Assembly (NCBI GenBank): GCA_016194725.1
Contig: JACQAW010000016.1
Location: 1 to 8,230, forward strand
DNA: 8,230 bases
DNA from: Deltaproteobacteria bacterium
GTDB lineage: Bacteria > Bdellovibrionota > UBA1018 > UBA923
Reading direction: 5' to 3'
The position numbers were made by a program, and so were the translations under genes. The notes below the pieces were generated by a model. That model did no database searches. It was given only the letters and a program-made list of their open reading frames with translations, and had not been told where the DNA came from. This document shows positions 1-6,116 of the stretch, piece after piece. Within the stretch, counting starts at the first letter, position 1. The number at the start of each line of letters is the position of its first letter.

Positions 1-23
1 ACAAAAAAGCCTCACCAGCCCGC

Positions 24-46
24 ACCGGGGATGGTTCCGGTTTTTT
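24..46 (+). terminator. Intrinsic terminator of an upstream gene
   Basis: A 7-bp stem (24-30 with 35-41, two of the pairs G-T) closes a 4-base loop (ATGG) and runs straight into a T tract at 41-46. This is the layout of a rho-independent terminator reading rightward, so a plus-strand gene probably ends just left of the window. An A tract at 3-8 could pair with the T tract and extend the stem, so the site may also stop minus-strand transcripts. The call rests on the visible hairpin and T run only. Confidence 0.6.
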
Positions 47-168
47 GCGTTCCGCTTCCTCGCTCTGCGGAAAAATCCTTGCTCAAAAGCGCGATCTTTA
101 CGCGGGCGGGGTACTAGGGCGTGTCTCATTTCGTGGACGGTTAAACGTTGTTGAGCTAGTGTCCTGGA

Positions 169-672
169 ATGGCAAAAATAACTTTGAAAGACCATTCGAT
201 AAATACGATCGGCACCCCGCCTGCCGTGGGGACGCAGGCTCCAGCCTTCACGCTCGTCAACGCGAAGCTGGAGGACGTCACGCTGACCCATTACAAGGGC
301 AAGCAGAAGATTCTGAATATTTTTCCGAGTCTCGACACTCCCACCTGCGCTACGTCAGTGCGAAAATTCAATGAGATGGCTGGCAGCCTGCCGGGCGTCG
401 TGGTTTTGAACATCTCGGCGGATCTGCCGTTCGCGCAAAAGCGTTTCTGCGCGGCTGAGGGGCTTGAGAACGTCGAGGTGCTCTCGACTTTTCGAAGCTC
501 ATTTGCCCGCGATTATCAGGTGCTGCTGACCGACTCTATTCTTGCCGGCCTCTGTTCCAGAGCGGTGCTGGTTCTGGACGTGAACGACAAGGTGATTTTC
601 TGTGATCAGGTCGCGGAGCTTTCGCACGAGCCGAATTACTTATCGGCTTTGGCGGCATTGACCGGCGATTGA
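169..672 (+). CDS. tpx: Thiol peroxidase Tpx (atypical 2-Cys peroxiredoxin)
   Basis: The 167-aa product matches the usual length of bacterial Tpx and aligns from end to end by eye with the E. coli type. It reduces hydrogen and alkyl hydroperoxides using thioredoxin; family members are cytoplasmic or periplasmic, and no signal peptide is seen here. The peroxidatic cysteine is Cys60 in the D-T-P-T-C motif (residues 56-60) and the resolving cysteine is Cys94 in R-F-C (92-94), the spacing expected for the intramolecular disulfide. Thr57 and Arg131 fill the other active-site positions. ISADLPFAQ (82-90) is a further family hallmark. The ATG at 169 gives the standard N-terminus, although the Shine-Dalgarno upstream is poor (TGGA abuts the start). 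No convincing promoter was found in 47-168. The gene stands alone on its strand, and its last 37 bp overlap the 3' end of the convergent minus-strand gene. Confidence 0.95.
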   Translation: MAKITLKDHSINTIGTPPAVGTQAPAFTLVNAKLEDVTLTHYKGKQKILNIFPSLDTPTCATSVRKFNEMAGSLPGVVVLNISADLPFAQKRFCAAEGLENVEVLSTFRSSFARDYQVLLTDSILAGLCSRAVLVLDVNDKVIFCDQVAELSHEPNYLSALAALTGD

Positions 673-1079
673 CTGCCATCCCGTTTCCGCAAAAGCAGCC
701 AGGGAACGATTAGGGAAGCCACGGCCAGCGAGGCGATCATATAGATGCGCGCCGGGCGGCGGGCCTTGAGCAAAGCGGCGTCCCGGTCCAAAACCTTGCC
801 CCACTCCCTGACCAGGCGAATCCCGGTGCCGCCCGCTGACCCCAGCAGCGATACCTGGCCTAGCAAATTCGGGCTGCGCGCAAAGCGATGGTAGACGCTG
901 ACGATTTCGAGCAAAGGCGAGCGGGGTGGCCCGTCCTGGGTGAGCGACAGCTCACGCAGCTCAATTAGGCCGCGTACGGCCTGGTCGATAATACCGGCGC
1001 CGGTCAGGACGAGGTCGACCGAGCGGGGCTGAGCCGCGGGCTGACTTTCGTAATGTTCGACTGGAATTGCACTTTGCAT
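636..1079 (-). CDS. Hypothetical protein with one C-terminal membrane segment
   Basis: This 147-aa protein is not recognised. The ATG at 1079 is chosen because it is preceded on the minus strand by a strong Shine-Dalgarno (GGAAGG, 5 bases before the start). The open frame continues upstream to 1586, but there it lies antisense to the M50 protease gene and is composition-driven. Residues 1-110 are soluble and mostly helical in appearance, with no catalytic motif. Residues 112-130 form a single strongly hydrophobic segment, preceded by basic residues (KARRPAR) and followed by RKR and a short polar tail. The topology is therefore N-in, C-terminal anchored or a short bitopic protein. Its start lies 100 bp from that of the M50 protease, in divergent orientation, so the two may share control. 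Its stop (TAA, 636-638) lies inside tpx. It could be a small envelope protein or a protease partner, but neither role is shown. Confidence 0.65.
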   Translation of the reverse strand: MQSAIPVEHYESQPAAQPRSVDLVLTGAGIIDQAVRGLIELRELSLTQDGPPRSPLLEIVSVYHRFARSPNLLGQVSLLGSAGGTGIRLVREWGKVLDRDAALLKARRPARIYMIASLAVASLIVPWLLLRKRDGSQSPVNAAKADK

Positions 1080-1179
1080 GGCGGCCTTCCTTTCATCTGA
1101 AAAAGGGATATTGGGACGACTAAGAGCAAGAAGGGGGCCATGGCTTGAGCGCGTAATTTGCATTTGCGGATTCTCAACT

Positions 1180-2286
1180 ATGGAAAGTCTCACCTTGTTC
1201 ACGGTGCGCGGCATTCCACTGCGGGTGCACTTCACGATGCTTCTGGCCGTACCGTACTTTGCGCTCGTCATCGCCGCGCAGCTTCCGGCGCTGGCCAGTG
1301 CGGCAGGCGTTGACACGAGCCAGCTGTGGCTGCCACCGCTGGCGTGGGGCGTGCTGCTGGCGTTTGGCCTCTTTGTTTCGGTGGCGCTGCACGAGTTTGG
1401 GCATTCGCTCGTGGCGCTGCGGTCGGGCCGAAAGGTGCATAGCGTGACCTTGATGCTGCTGGGCGGTGTTTCGCACATTGACCAGCTGGGCGAAGACAGC
1501 CCGGGTGAGCAAAAGCGCGAGGCTGTGATTTCGGCCATGGGGCCGCTGGTAAGTCTGGTACTGGCCCTGATTTTATATGTACTCACGTCGCTTGCCCGCG
1601 GGCACGGTGATTTGAGGTTCCTGTGTTTTTACCTGGCGCAGATCAATTTGATGATCGGGCTGTTTAACCTGTTGCCCGCGTTTCCACTCGATGGGGGGCG
1701 CATTCTGCGCGCGTTGCTGGCCTGGCGCTTCGGTTTTGACCGCGGCACCAAGGCCGCGGTTACCGTAGGCCAGTGTTTTGCGGCGGGCTTTATCATGTTC
1801 AGCATCATGTCCATGAATTTGATTTTGATGCTGATCGCGATTTTCATTTTCGCGGCGGGCTCGGCCGAGGCCCGGCTGGTCGAAGTGCGCAAGGCTTTGA
1901 GCGGGCTTACCGCCGGCGATGTCATGCATCAGGCCAAGCGGCGGCTGGACGCGGGCGTGCCCGTGAGTCAGGCGTTGGAGTCGCTGAGCTCAGCTGATGG
2001 CGAGCAGGTGCCGGTGGTGCAGGGGGCAATGTACGGCAAGGGTGGCCGTATCGTGGGATTAGTCGATCTGAGTCGGCTCGAGCGCATTCCGCAAAAGCAG
2101 CGTGACGCGATTCCCGTGGGGCTGGCCGCCAATCACGACGTGCCCACGATCAGGAGCGGCGAGCCCGCGGGCCAGGTGCTGGAGCTTTTAGTCAATCGGG
2201 GCCCGGTGGTGGCGGTGGTGGATGAGGAGGGCACTTTGCACGGCTTGATTGACCAGCAGGATATTCAAAATCACCTGGCGGCGTAG
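1180..2286 (+). CDS. M50 (site-2-type) intramembrane zinc metalloprotease with CBS-like repeats
   Basis: This 368-aa multi-pass inner-membrane protein belongs to the S2P/SpoIVFB-like M50 family, which cleaves membrane-embedded substrates, often anti-sigma factors or other regulators. The zinc site is H-E-F-G-H at residues 71-75, within a membrane segment (about 55-78). The distal motif N-L-L-P-A-F-P-L-D-G-G (163-173) supplies the third ligand, Asp171. Other hydrophobic segments lie near 15-35, 115-137, 148-168 and 198-228. From about residue 245 to the end there are two weak CBS-type repeats (LTAGDVM, later IVGLVDLSRL, then GPVVAVVDEEG and LHGLIDQQDI). CBS pairs in this family usually sense nucleotides. 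The frame is open back to an ATG at 1078, but the ATG at 1180 gives the family N-terminus (F-T-V-R-G-I-P-L-R-V-H), while the extra 34 residues look unrelated. The ribosome binding site there is weak (GCGGA). The stop overlaps the convergent phosphate permease gene by 16 bp. The substrate is unknown. Confidence 0.88.
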   Translation: MESLTLFTVRGIPLRVHFTMLLAVPYFALVIAAQLPALASAAGVDTSQLWLPPLAWGVLLAFGLFVSVALHEFGHSLVALRSGRKVHSVTLMLLGGVSHIDQLGEDSPGEQKREAVISAMGPLVSLVLALILYVLTSLARGHGDLRFLCFYLAQINLMIGLFNLLPAFPLDGGRILRALLAWRFGFDRGTKAAVTVGQCFAAGFIMFSIMSMNLILMLIAIFIFAAGSAEARLVEVRKALSGLTAGDVMHQAKRRLDAGVPVSQALESLSSADGEQVPVVQGAMYGKGGRIVGLVDLSRLERIPQKQRDAIPVGLAANHDVPTIRSGEPAGQVLELLVNRGPVVAVVDEEGTLHGLIDQQDIQNHLAA

Positions 2287-3290
2287 ACGAACGCCTGCTC
2301 AGCCAGCCACCAGGTCACGCCCGAGATAAAGGCCGTGCAGGGAATGGTGAGAATCCAGGCCCACACGATTCTACCCGCCACGCCCCAGCGAATGGCCGAT
2401 AACTTCGTCACCGCGCCCACGCCCACGATCGAACCCGTGATGGTGTGCGTGGTCGAGACGGGAATGCCCAGGCCGGTTGCCAAAAACAGCGTGATGGCGC
2501 CACCGGTTTCGGCGCAGAATCCGCCAACAGGTTTGAGCTTGGTGATCTTCATGCCCATCGTCCTCACGATGCGCCAGCCGCCAAACAGCGTGCCGGCAGC
2601 CATGGCGGCCTGGCACGACAGAACCACCCAGGTGGGAATGGCGAAGTGCCCGCCGGGCGTAAGCCCCGCCGACAAAAGCAAAACGGCAATCACGCCCATG
2701 GTTTTTTGCGCGTCGTTGCCGCCGTGGCCCAGGCTATAGGCCGACGCCGAAATGAACTGCAGCCGGCGAAACCACCGGTCAATCTTGCGTGGCGTGGATT
2801 TGAAAAACAGATTCGACACCACGGCCATCATGATGAACGAAAGAATCAGCCCAATGAGCGGCGAAAGCACGATGGACGCCGCAATCTTGGCCAGCCCCGT
2901 GCCATTGAGCACATGCACGCCGGCTTTGGCGCCGGCGGCGCCGCACAGCCCCCCAATCAGGGCATGCGAGGAGCTCGAGGGTATTCCGAAATACCAGGTG
3001 ATGAGGTTCCACACCACGGCGCCAAAGAGCGCCGCGAAAATCAAGGTCGGGTCGACCACGCTGGGGTCGATGATGCCCTTGCCAATCGTGCTGGCCACCT
3101 TGAGCTCAAAGAACGCGAAGGCGATGAAGTTGAAAAATGCCGCCCAGGCCACCGCGTGCGAAGGCCTGAGGACCCGGGTCGAAACAATGGTGGCAATGGA
3201 GTTGGCCGCGTCGTGAAAGCCATTGATGAAATCAAAAGCCAGCGCGATGAAAATGACGAAGTAGATGAAGTAGGCGTGGTTCTGCAGCAT
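2271..3290 (-). CDS. pit: PiT-family low-affinity inorganic phosphate transporter
   Basis: This 339-aa inner-membrane permease couples phosphate (probably as a metal-phosphate complex) to cation symport. The inverted-repeat signature of the PiT family is clear. The first half has G-F-H-D-A-A-N-S (24-31) and G-I-P-S-S-S-S-H (102-109). The second half has G-H-G-G-N-D-A-Q-K (188-196) and G-I-P-V-S-T-T-H (275-282). About ten hydrophobic segments are spread across the length, with a polar loop near 163-176. The protein is shorter than E. coli PitA (about 500 aa) and has the size of PiT proteins that pair with a DUF47 partner. The ATG at 3290 is the start because it overlaps the upstream DUF47 stop as TGATG, which implies translational coupling. 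Its 3' end overlaps the M50 protease gene by 16 bp. It is co-transcribed with the DUF47 gene, which probably regulates it. Phosphate as the main substrate is inferred from the family. Confidence 0.95.
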   Translation of the reverse strand: MLQNHAYFIYFVIFIALAFDFINGFHDAANSIATIVSTRVLRPSHAVAWAAFFNFIAFAFFELKVASTIGKGIIDPSVVDPTLIFAALFGAVVWNLITWYFGIPSSSSHALIGGLCGAAGAKAGVHVLNGTGLAKIAASIVLSPLIGLILSFIMMAVVSNLFFKSTPRKIDRWFRRLQFISASAYSLGHGGNDAQKTMGVIAVLLLSAGLTPGGHFAIPTWVVLSCQAAMAAGTLFGGWRIVRTMGMKITKLKPVGGFCAETGGAITLFLATGLGIPVSTTHTITGSIVGVGAVTKLSAIRWGVAGRIVWAWILTIPCTAFISGVTWWLAEQAFVYAAR

Positions 3291-3916
3291 CAAGCGTACT
3301 CGAGCACTATGCCTTCGATGATATTGGCGACATCCTCGCACCGATCGGTGACGGTTTCGAGGAGCTCATAGATTTCCTTGAGCTTGATGAGCTTGCGAAT
3401 ATCCTGCTCTTCGCGGAACAGCTTGGCCATCGAGGCCCGCAGCACGTGGTCGGCCTCGTTCTCGAGACGATTGATCTCGATGCACAGCTTGATGATCTCG
3501 TCGGGGTTCTTCAGCTGATCGAGCTGTTCGACAGCCCTGCGCACGTGATCGGCCGAGTGGGTGACGATCTCGGCAAGGCGGTGGGCCTCGGGCGTGGCAT
3601 CGGTGATGCCGTAGAGCCAGATTCTTTGCGAGGCCGCCTCGATGAAGTCCAGGATGTCGTCCAGGCCCTTGATGAGCTCATGGATGTCATCGCGGTCCAG
3701 CGGCGTGATGAAGGTTTTGTGAAGCAGCTCGACGGTGCGGTGGGTGACCTCGTCGGCCTTGTGCTCGATGTCCTTGATGGTGCGCGCCCGGCTTTCGACA
3801 TGGCCCATGTCGTTTAACATGGCCTGGAACTCGGTGGCGCCTTTGACGATGTGGCCCGCGATTTCGCGAAAAAGAACAAAGAACTTTTCTTCCCGGGGAA
3901 TGAGGCGGCCAAACAT
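3290..3916 (-). CDS. DUF47 / PhoU-like phosphate transport regulator
   Basis: This 208-aa, fully helical cytoplasmic protein of the DUF47 (PF01865, PhoU_div) family is of normal family length. The two PhoU-like half-repeats show acidic metal-binding motifs: E-H-K-A-D-E (51-56) with D-R-D-D-I-H-E-L-I-K-G-L-D-D (74-87), and E-N-E-A-D-H (152-157) with E-T-V-T-D-R-C-E-D (187-195). Members found next to PiT genes are thought to control or assist the permease; the mechanism is not established. The frame is open to 4042 with another ATG at 3952. The ATG at 3916 is preferred because it begins the conserved F-G-R-L-I-P-R-E-E-K-F-F, has GGAAGGA 10 bases upstream, and lies 3' of a good promoter whose -10 box would overlap the 3952 start. 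It is the first gene of the operon, with its TGA overlapping the pit ATG by one base. Confidence 0.92.
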   Translation of the reverse strand: MFGRLIPREEKFFVLFREIAGHIVKGATEFQAMLNDMGHVESRARTIKDIEHKADEVTHRTVELLHKTFITPLDRDDIHELIKGLDDILDFIEAASQRIWLYGITDATPEAHRLAEIVTHSADHVRRAVEQLDQLKNPDEIIKLCIEINRLENEADHVLRASMAKLFREEQDIRKLIKLKEIYELLETVTDRCEDVANIIEGIVLEYA

Positions 3917-3926
3917 GTTTTGAGTG

Positions 3927-3933
3927 TCCTTCC
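3927..3933 (-). promoter_or_regulatory. Shine-Dalgarno that decides the DUF47 start
   Basis: The minus strand reads GGAAGGA here, 10 bases before the ATG at 3916. It lies downstream of the predicted transcription start (near 3941), so it fits initiation at 3916 rather than at the upstream in-frame ATG at 3952. Confidence 0.6.
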
Positions 3934-3947
3934 AGTTGTGTGTAGCT

Positions 3948-3975
3948 AGCATAGTCAGGCGCGTCGAATGGTCAA
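3948..3975 (-). promoter_or_regulatory. Sigma-70-type promoter for the DUF47-pit operon
   Basis: On the minus strand, TTGACC (3970-3975, five of six matches to the -35 consensus) and TATGCT (3948-3953, four of six to the -10 consensus) are separated by 16 bp. The expected transcript start is near 3941, giving a leader of about 25 bases that contains the Shine-Dalgarno. No Pho-box-like direct repeat was recognised next to it. The partly palindromic TAGCTAGC at 3943-3950 overlaps the -10 box and could be an operator, but this is only a suggestion. Confidence 0.55.
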
Positions 3976-4011
3976 CTGCGTATTGCCATCTTTGTAGGCC
4001 GTGACGATGAT

Positions 4012-4554
4012 ATGGGCATGAGCGAAGTTGCCACGCGCGCAAAGCGCATGCAGCATTTCATCTTCTCGGTTGACCGCAACGGGCTGCTGTGGCTCACCGA
4101 TTTTCGTCATCCTCATTTGAATCGCGCCATGGAAGTGGCCAGCCGCATGGGCGACTGGGATGCGTGGACCGCCACGCTGCTGGGCTTTCTGGTTCCGATT
4201 GGCCCATTCAAAGCCACCCGGCGCAGGGCGGCCCGCGCGGCGCTGCCGCGCATTCTACTCGCGCTCGGAATCTGTTTCGCGGTTAAAAAAGTGGCGCGGC
4301 GGGCGCGCCCCTCGGTTGCGGTAGAAGGTTTTTCGACGTTGCTCAGCGACCCCGATCCTTATTCCTTTCCTTCGTCGCATGCCGCGACTTCGTGGGCAGC
4401 CTATTTGGGTATTGCCAACGAGCTGGGCGGGCTGGCCTGGCTGCTCACCGTTCCAGCAGTCCTGACGAGCTACTCGCGCTTGCATGTTGGCGCGCATTAT
4501 CCGCTGGATGTGCTGATTGGAACGGGCATCGGGGTGACGATCGGATTGACATGA
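4012..4554 (+). CDS. PAP2-family membrane phosphatase
   Basis: This 180-aa membrane protein carries the full acid-phosphatase (PAP2) signature. C1 is K-X6-R-P at Lys92-Pro100. C2 is F-P-S-S-H at 119-123, with Ser122 where Gly is usual (PSGH). C3 is S-R-X5-H-X3-D at Ser155-Asp166, with the catalytic nucleophile His162 and general acid His123. Hydrophobic segments flank the motifs (about 53-66, 78-92, 125-152, 165-179). Family members dephosphorylate phosphatidate, phosphatidylglycerophosphate or undecaprenyl diphosphate; which one cannot be told. The start is uncertain: ATG codons at 4012, 4018 and 4048 are all in frame and none has a clear Shine-Dalgarno. The last gives M-Q-H-F-I-F-S-V-D-R-N-G, close to where family similarity begins. 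It is divergent from the DUF47-pit operon across about 95 bp, which suggests a phosphate-related grouping. Confidence 0.9.
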   Translation: MGMSEVATRAKRMQHFIFSVDRNGLLWLTDFRHPHLNRAMEVASRMGDWDAWTATLLGFLVPIGPFKATRRRAARAALPRILLALGICFAVKKVARRARPSVAVEGFSTLLSDPDPYSFPSSHAATSWAAYLGIANELGGLAWLLTVPAVLTSYSRLHVGAHYPLDVLIGTGIGVTIGLT

Positions 4555-4584
4555 ATTGCGATTCGACTCGCCGCGATATCGTTT

Positions 4585-4590
4585 TAGAAT
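4585..4590 (+). promoter_or_regulatory. Possible -10 box for the PuuD-like/PCS-like pair
   Basis: TAGAAT matches the -10 consensus at five of six positions and lies 69 bp before the membrane-protein start. The -35 at 17-bp spacing is poor (TTCGAC, 4562-4567), so the promoter may need an activator or may not be real. The predicted leader would start near 4597 and include the inverted repeat at 4619-4639. Confidence 0.35.
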
Positions 4591-4618
4591 CTCCACACTT
4601 GCATTGTTGGAGCCGCGC

Positions 4619-4639
4619 GGTAATGTGAACGCAATTACC
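4619..4639. promoter_or_regulatory. Inverted repeat upstream of the PuuD-like gene (candidate operator or leader hairpin)
   Basis: GGTAAT (4619-4624) and ATTACC (4634-4639) form perfect 6-base arms around a 9-base spacer. It ends 6 bases before the Shine-Dalgarno AGGGGAG (4646-4652) of the next gene. Position and symmetry fit a repressor site or a short RNA hairpin affecting initiation. No known regulator is recognised from the sequence. Confidence 0.35.
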
Positions 4640-4659
4640 ACCAATAGGGGAGCGACATC

Positions 4660-5367
4660 ATGAATTGGGCTTTATTGTCCCTCGACGGACTTTTCTTTTC
4701 GCTGCGCTGGTTTCATATCTTCTTCGGCGTTATCTGGATCGGAGTGCTTTACTACTTCAATTTCATCCAGGGACCGTTTTTCGCCGAAACGGATGCGCCT
4801 ACAAAATCCAATGCGATCCAGAAGCTTGTTCCACGCGCGCTGTGGTGGTTTCGCTGGGGCGCGATGGGCACGTTCCTGACGGGGCTGGGCATGCTGGGTT
4901 TCATGGACTCGCAATATGGGCACGCCTACTGGGGAACCGGTCCCGGTGTTTTGATTCTGATCGGCGCCTCTTTTGCGACGCTCATGTGGGCCAACGTGTG
5001 GTTCGTTATCTGGCCCGCGCAGAAAATCGTGATTGCCTCGGCAACCGCGGTGGCGGCAGGCAAGCCAGCCGATCCGACGGCGGCCGCTCGTGGCGCACGC
5101 GGCGGCGTGGCGTCGCGCACGAACGTTTTGTTCTCGGTGCCGATGTTGTTTTTCATGGCCGCTGCCAAGCACCTTTCGCTGTTCACGATTTCGCCCGACA
5201 AGAGCCTGGTGCCTCTGGTTGTGGTTTTTGGCGTCATTATCCTGGGCTTGGAAGCCAATGCCTTGAAAGGCAAGACGGGCCCGATGACCAGCGTAAAAGG
5301 CGTGGTTCACTGCGCCTTCGCGCTTGCCGTGGTGATGTACATCCTGAGCGAAGTACTGACCAAGTAA
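4660..5367 (+). CDS. Urate_ox_N (PuuD-type) integral membrane protein without cytochrome domain
   Basis: This 235-aa inner-membrane protein resembles the N-terminal membrane domain (PF06181) of PuuD, the cytochrome c-linked urate hydroxylase. Family-like stretches are R-W-F-H-I-F-F-G-V-I-W-I-G (16-28), Y-Y-F-N-F (31-35), L-W-W-F-R-W-G-A (61-68), M-W-A-N-V-W-F-V-I-W-P (109-119) and P-M-L-F-F-M (161-166). About six hydrophobic segments are visible (12-37, 62-82, 97-119, 157-172, 183-200, 214-232), with a polar Ala/Gly-rich loop near 130-152. Conserved-looking histidines are His19, His171 and His217. PuuD is longer, with more membrane helices and a C-terminal cytochrome c; no CXXCH is present here, so urate oxidation should not be assumed. 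The start is firm: AGGGGAG lies 7 bases before the ATG. The stop TAA overlaps the next gene's ATG (TAATG), indicating an operon. The biochemical role is unknown. Confidence 0.8.
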   Translation: MNWALLSLDGLFFSLRWFHIFFGVIWIGVLYYFNFIQGPFFAETDAPTKSNAIQKLVPRALWWFRWGAMGTFLTGLGMLGFMDSQYGHAYWGTGPGVLILIGASFATLMWANVWFVIWPAQKIVIASATAVAAGKPADPTAAARGARGGVASRTNVLFSVPMLFFMAAAKHLSLFTISPDKSLVPLVVVFGVIILGLEANALKGKTGPMTSVKGVVHCAFALAVVMYILSEVLTK

Positions 5368-6107
5368 TGGCACGCAAGCTACCTGTTTTAGCGGGGAGTG
5401 TTTTATTCGTACTGGGAATGGCCTCGGCTTGTGCCGAGGTCAAGCCCAAGTACGGGCCCGAAGCGACGTTGCTGTCGGCTTCGCATGCGTATCTGCAGAA
5501 AAATGCGGCGCCCGACTACTGGGCCCTCATTCCATATTATGTTTCGCAGCAAGATGACCGGTCGTGTTCGGTGGCCTCGGTCAGCATGGTGGTCAACGCG
5601 GCACGCAGCGGGCGCAAGCTCACGGCTGACGATGAGCTGGCCACTCAAAAGGGGCTGCTCGTTCGCGCCAAAAGCGAAACCTGGTCCAAGGGCGTGGGCG
5701 ATGGCGGGCATGGCGTGAACCTTGATGAGCTGGGGCCCATCGTCGAAGCGGGCTTGAAAGCTTACGGCGTCGCCGATGCCACGGCCGAAGTGCACCACAC
5801 CGACGATACGTCCAGGAAGGTCAAAGACGAGCTGCACCACGCGCTGGTCGAGAATGAAAAGTCGGCCAGCGATTTCATCATCATTAATTTTATTCAAGGC
5901 GTGTATACGGGCGATGCCGAAGCCGGGCACATCGCGCCCATTGCGGCTTATGATGCGAAGGCGGGCAGGGTACTTGTGCTTGATCCGGATAGACAGTGGT
6001 ATGAGCCCTACTGGGTTTCGGAAGCTACCTTGCTTAAGGGGATGGCTACTGCAGACAAGACTTCGGGCAAGTCGCGTGGCTTTGTTTGGGTTAAATTGAA
6101 GAAATAG
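5367..6107 (+). CDS. Exported phytochelatin-synthase-like cysteine enzyme
   Basis: The 246-aa precursor has a Sec signal peptide (Lys4 region, hydrophobic 6-20, cleavage probably after Ala22 or Ala23) and a single phytochelatin synthase fold (PF05023). The catalytic triad is Cys67 in D-R-S-C-S-V-A-S (64-71), His188 in A-G-H-I-A-P-I (187-192 region) and Asp206 in V-L-D-P-D-R (204-209). The stretch W-Y-E-P-Y-W-V (211-217) continues the family pattern after the Asp. Bacterial half-size homologs (such as Nostoc alr0975) mainly remove glycine from glutathione or act as gamma-glutamyl-cysteinyl peptidases, and make little phytochelatin. The variable C-terminal domain of plant enzymes is absent. The ATG overlaps the preceding stop (TAATG), so translation is coupled to the PuuD-like gene. 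Export suggests work on periplasmic or environmental thiol peptides. Cys22 near the cleavage site is only a poor lipobox. The exact substrate is inferred. Confidence 0.85.
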   Translation: MARKLPVLAGSVLFVLGMASACAEVKPKYGPEATLLSASHAYLQKNAAPDYWALIPYYVSQQDDRSCSVASVSMVVNAARSGRKLTADDELATQKGLLVRAKSETWSKGVGDGGHGVNLDELGPIVEAGLKAYGVADATAEVHHTDDTSRKVKDELHHALVENEKSASDFIIINFIQGVYTGDAEAGHIAPIAAYDAKAGRVLVLDPDRQWYEPYWVSEATLLKGMATADKTSGKSRGFVWVKLKK

Positions 6108-6116
6108 CGGGTTTTC

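Noticed and set aside
45..374. Plus-strand open frame of 109 codons before tpx
   Set aside because: It starts inside the terminator region, overlaps tpx in another frame and has no ribosome binding site or recognisable features.
1078..1179. 34-residue N-terminal extension of the M50 protease
   Set aside because: The family N-terminus begins at the ATG at 1180; the extension overlaps the divergent gene's start and its ribosome binding site, and looks unlike a conserved domain.
1080..1586. Upstream extension of the minus-strand membrane protein (open to 1586)
   Set aside because: It is antisense to the M50 gene, has Ser/Pro/Thr-rich composition, and the ATG at 1079 has a strong ribosome binding site.
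2445..3371. Plus-strand open frame of 308 codons
   Set aside because: It lies opposite the unmistakable PiT gene and its translation is Arg/His/Gly/Asn-rich and low in hydrophobic core.
4665..5366. Long N-terminal extension of the phytochelatin-synthase-like protein (open from 4665)
   Set aside because: It is an out-of-frame shadow of the PuuD-like gene. The ATG at 5367 begins a clear signal peptide and forms the TAATG junction.
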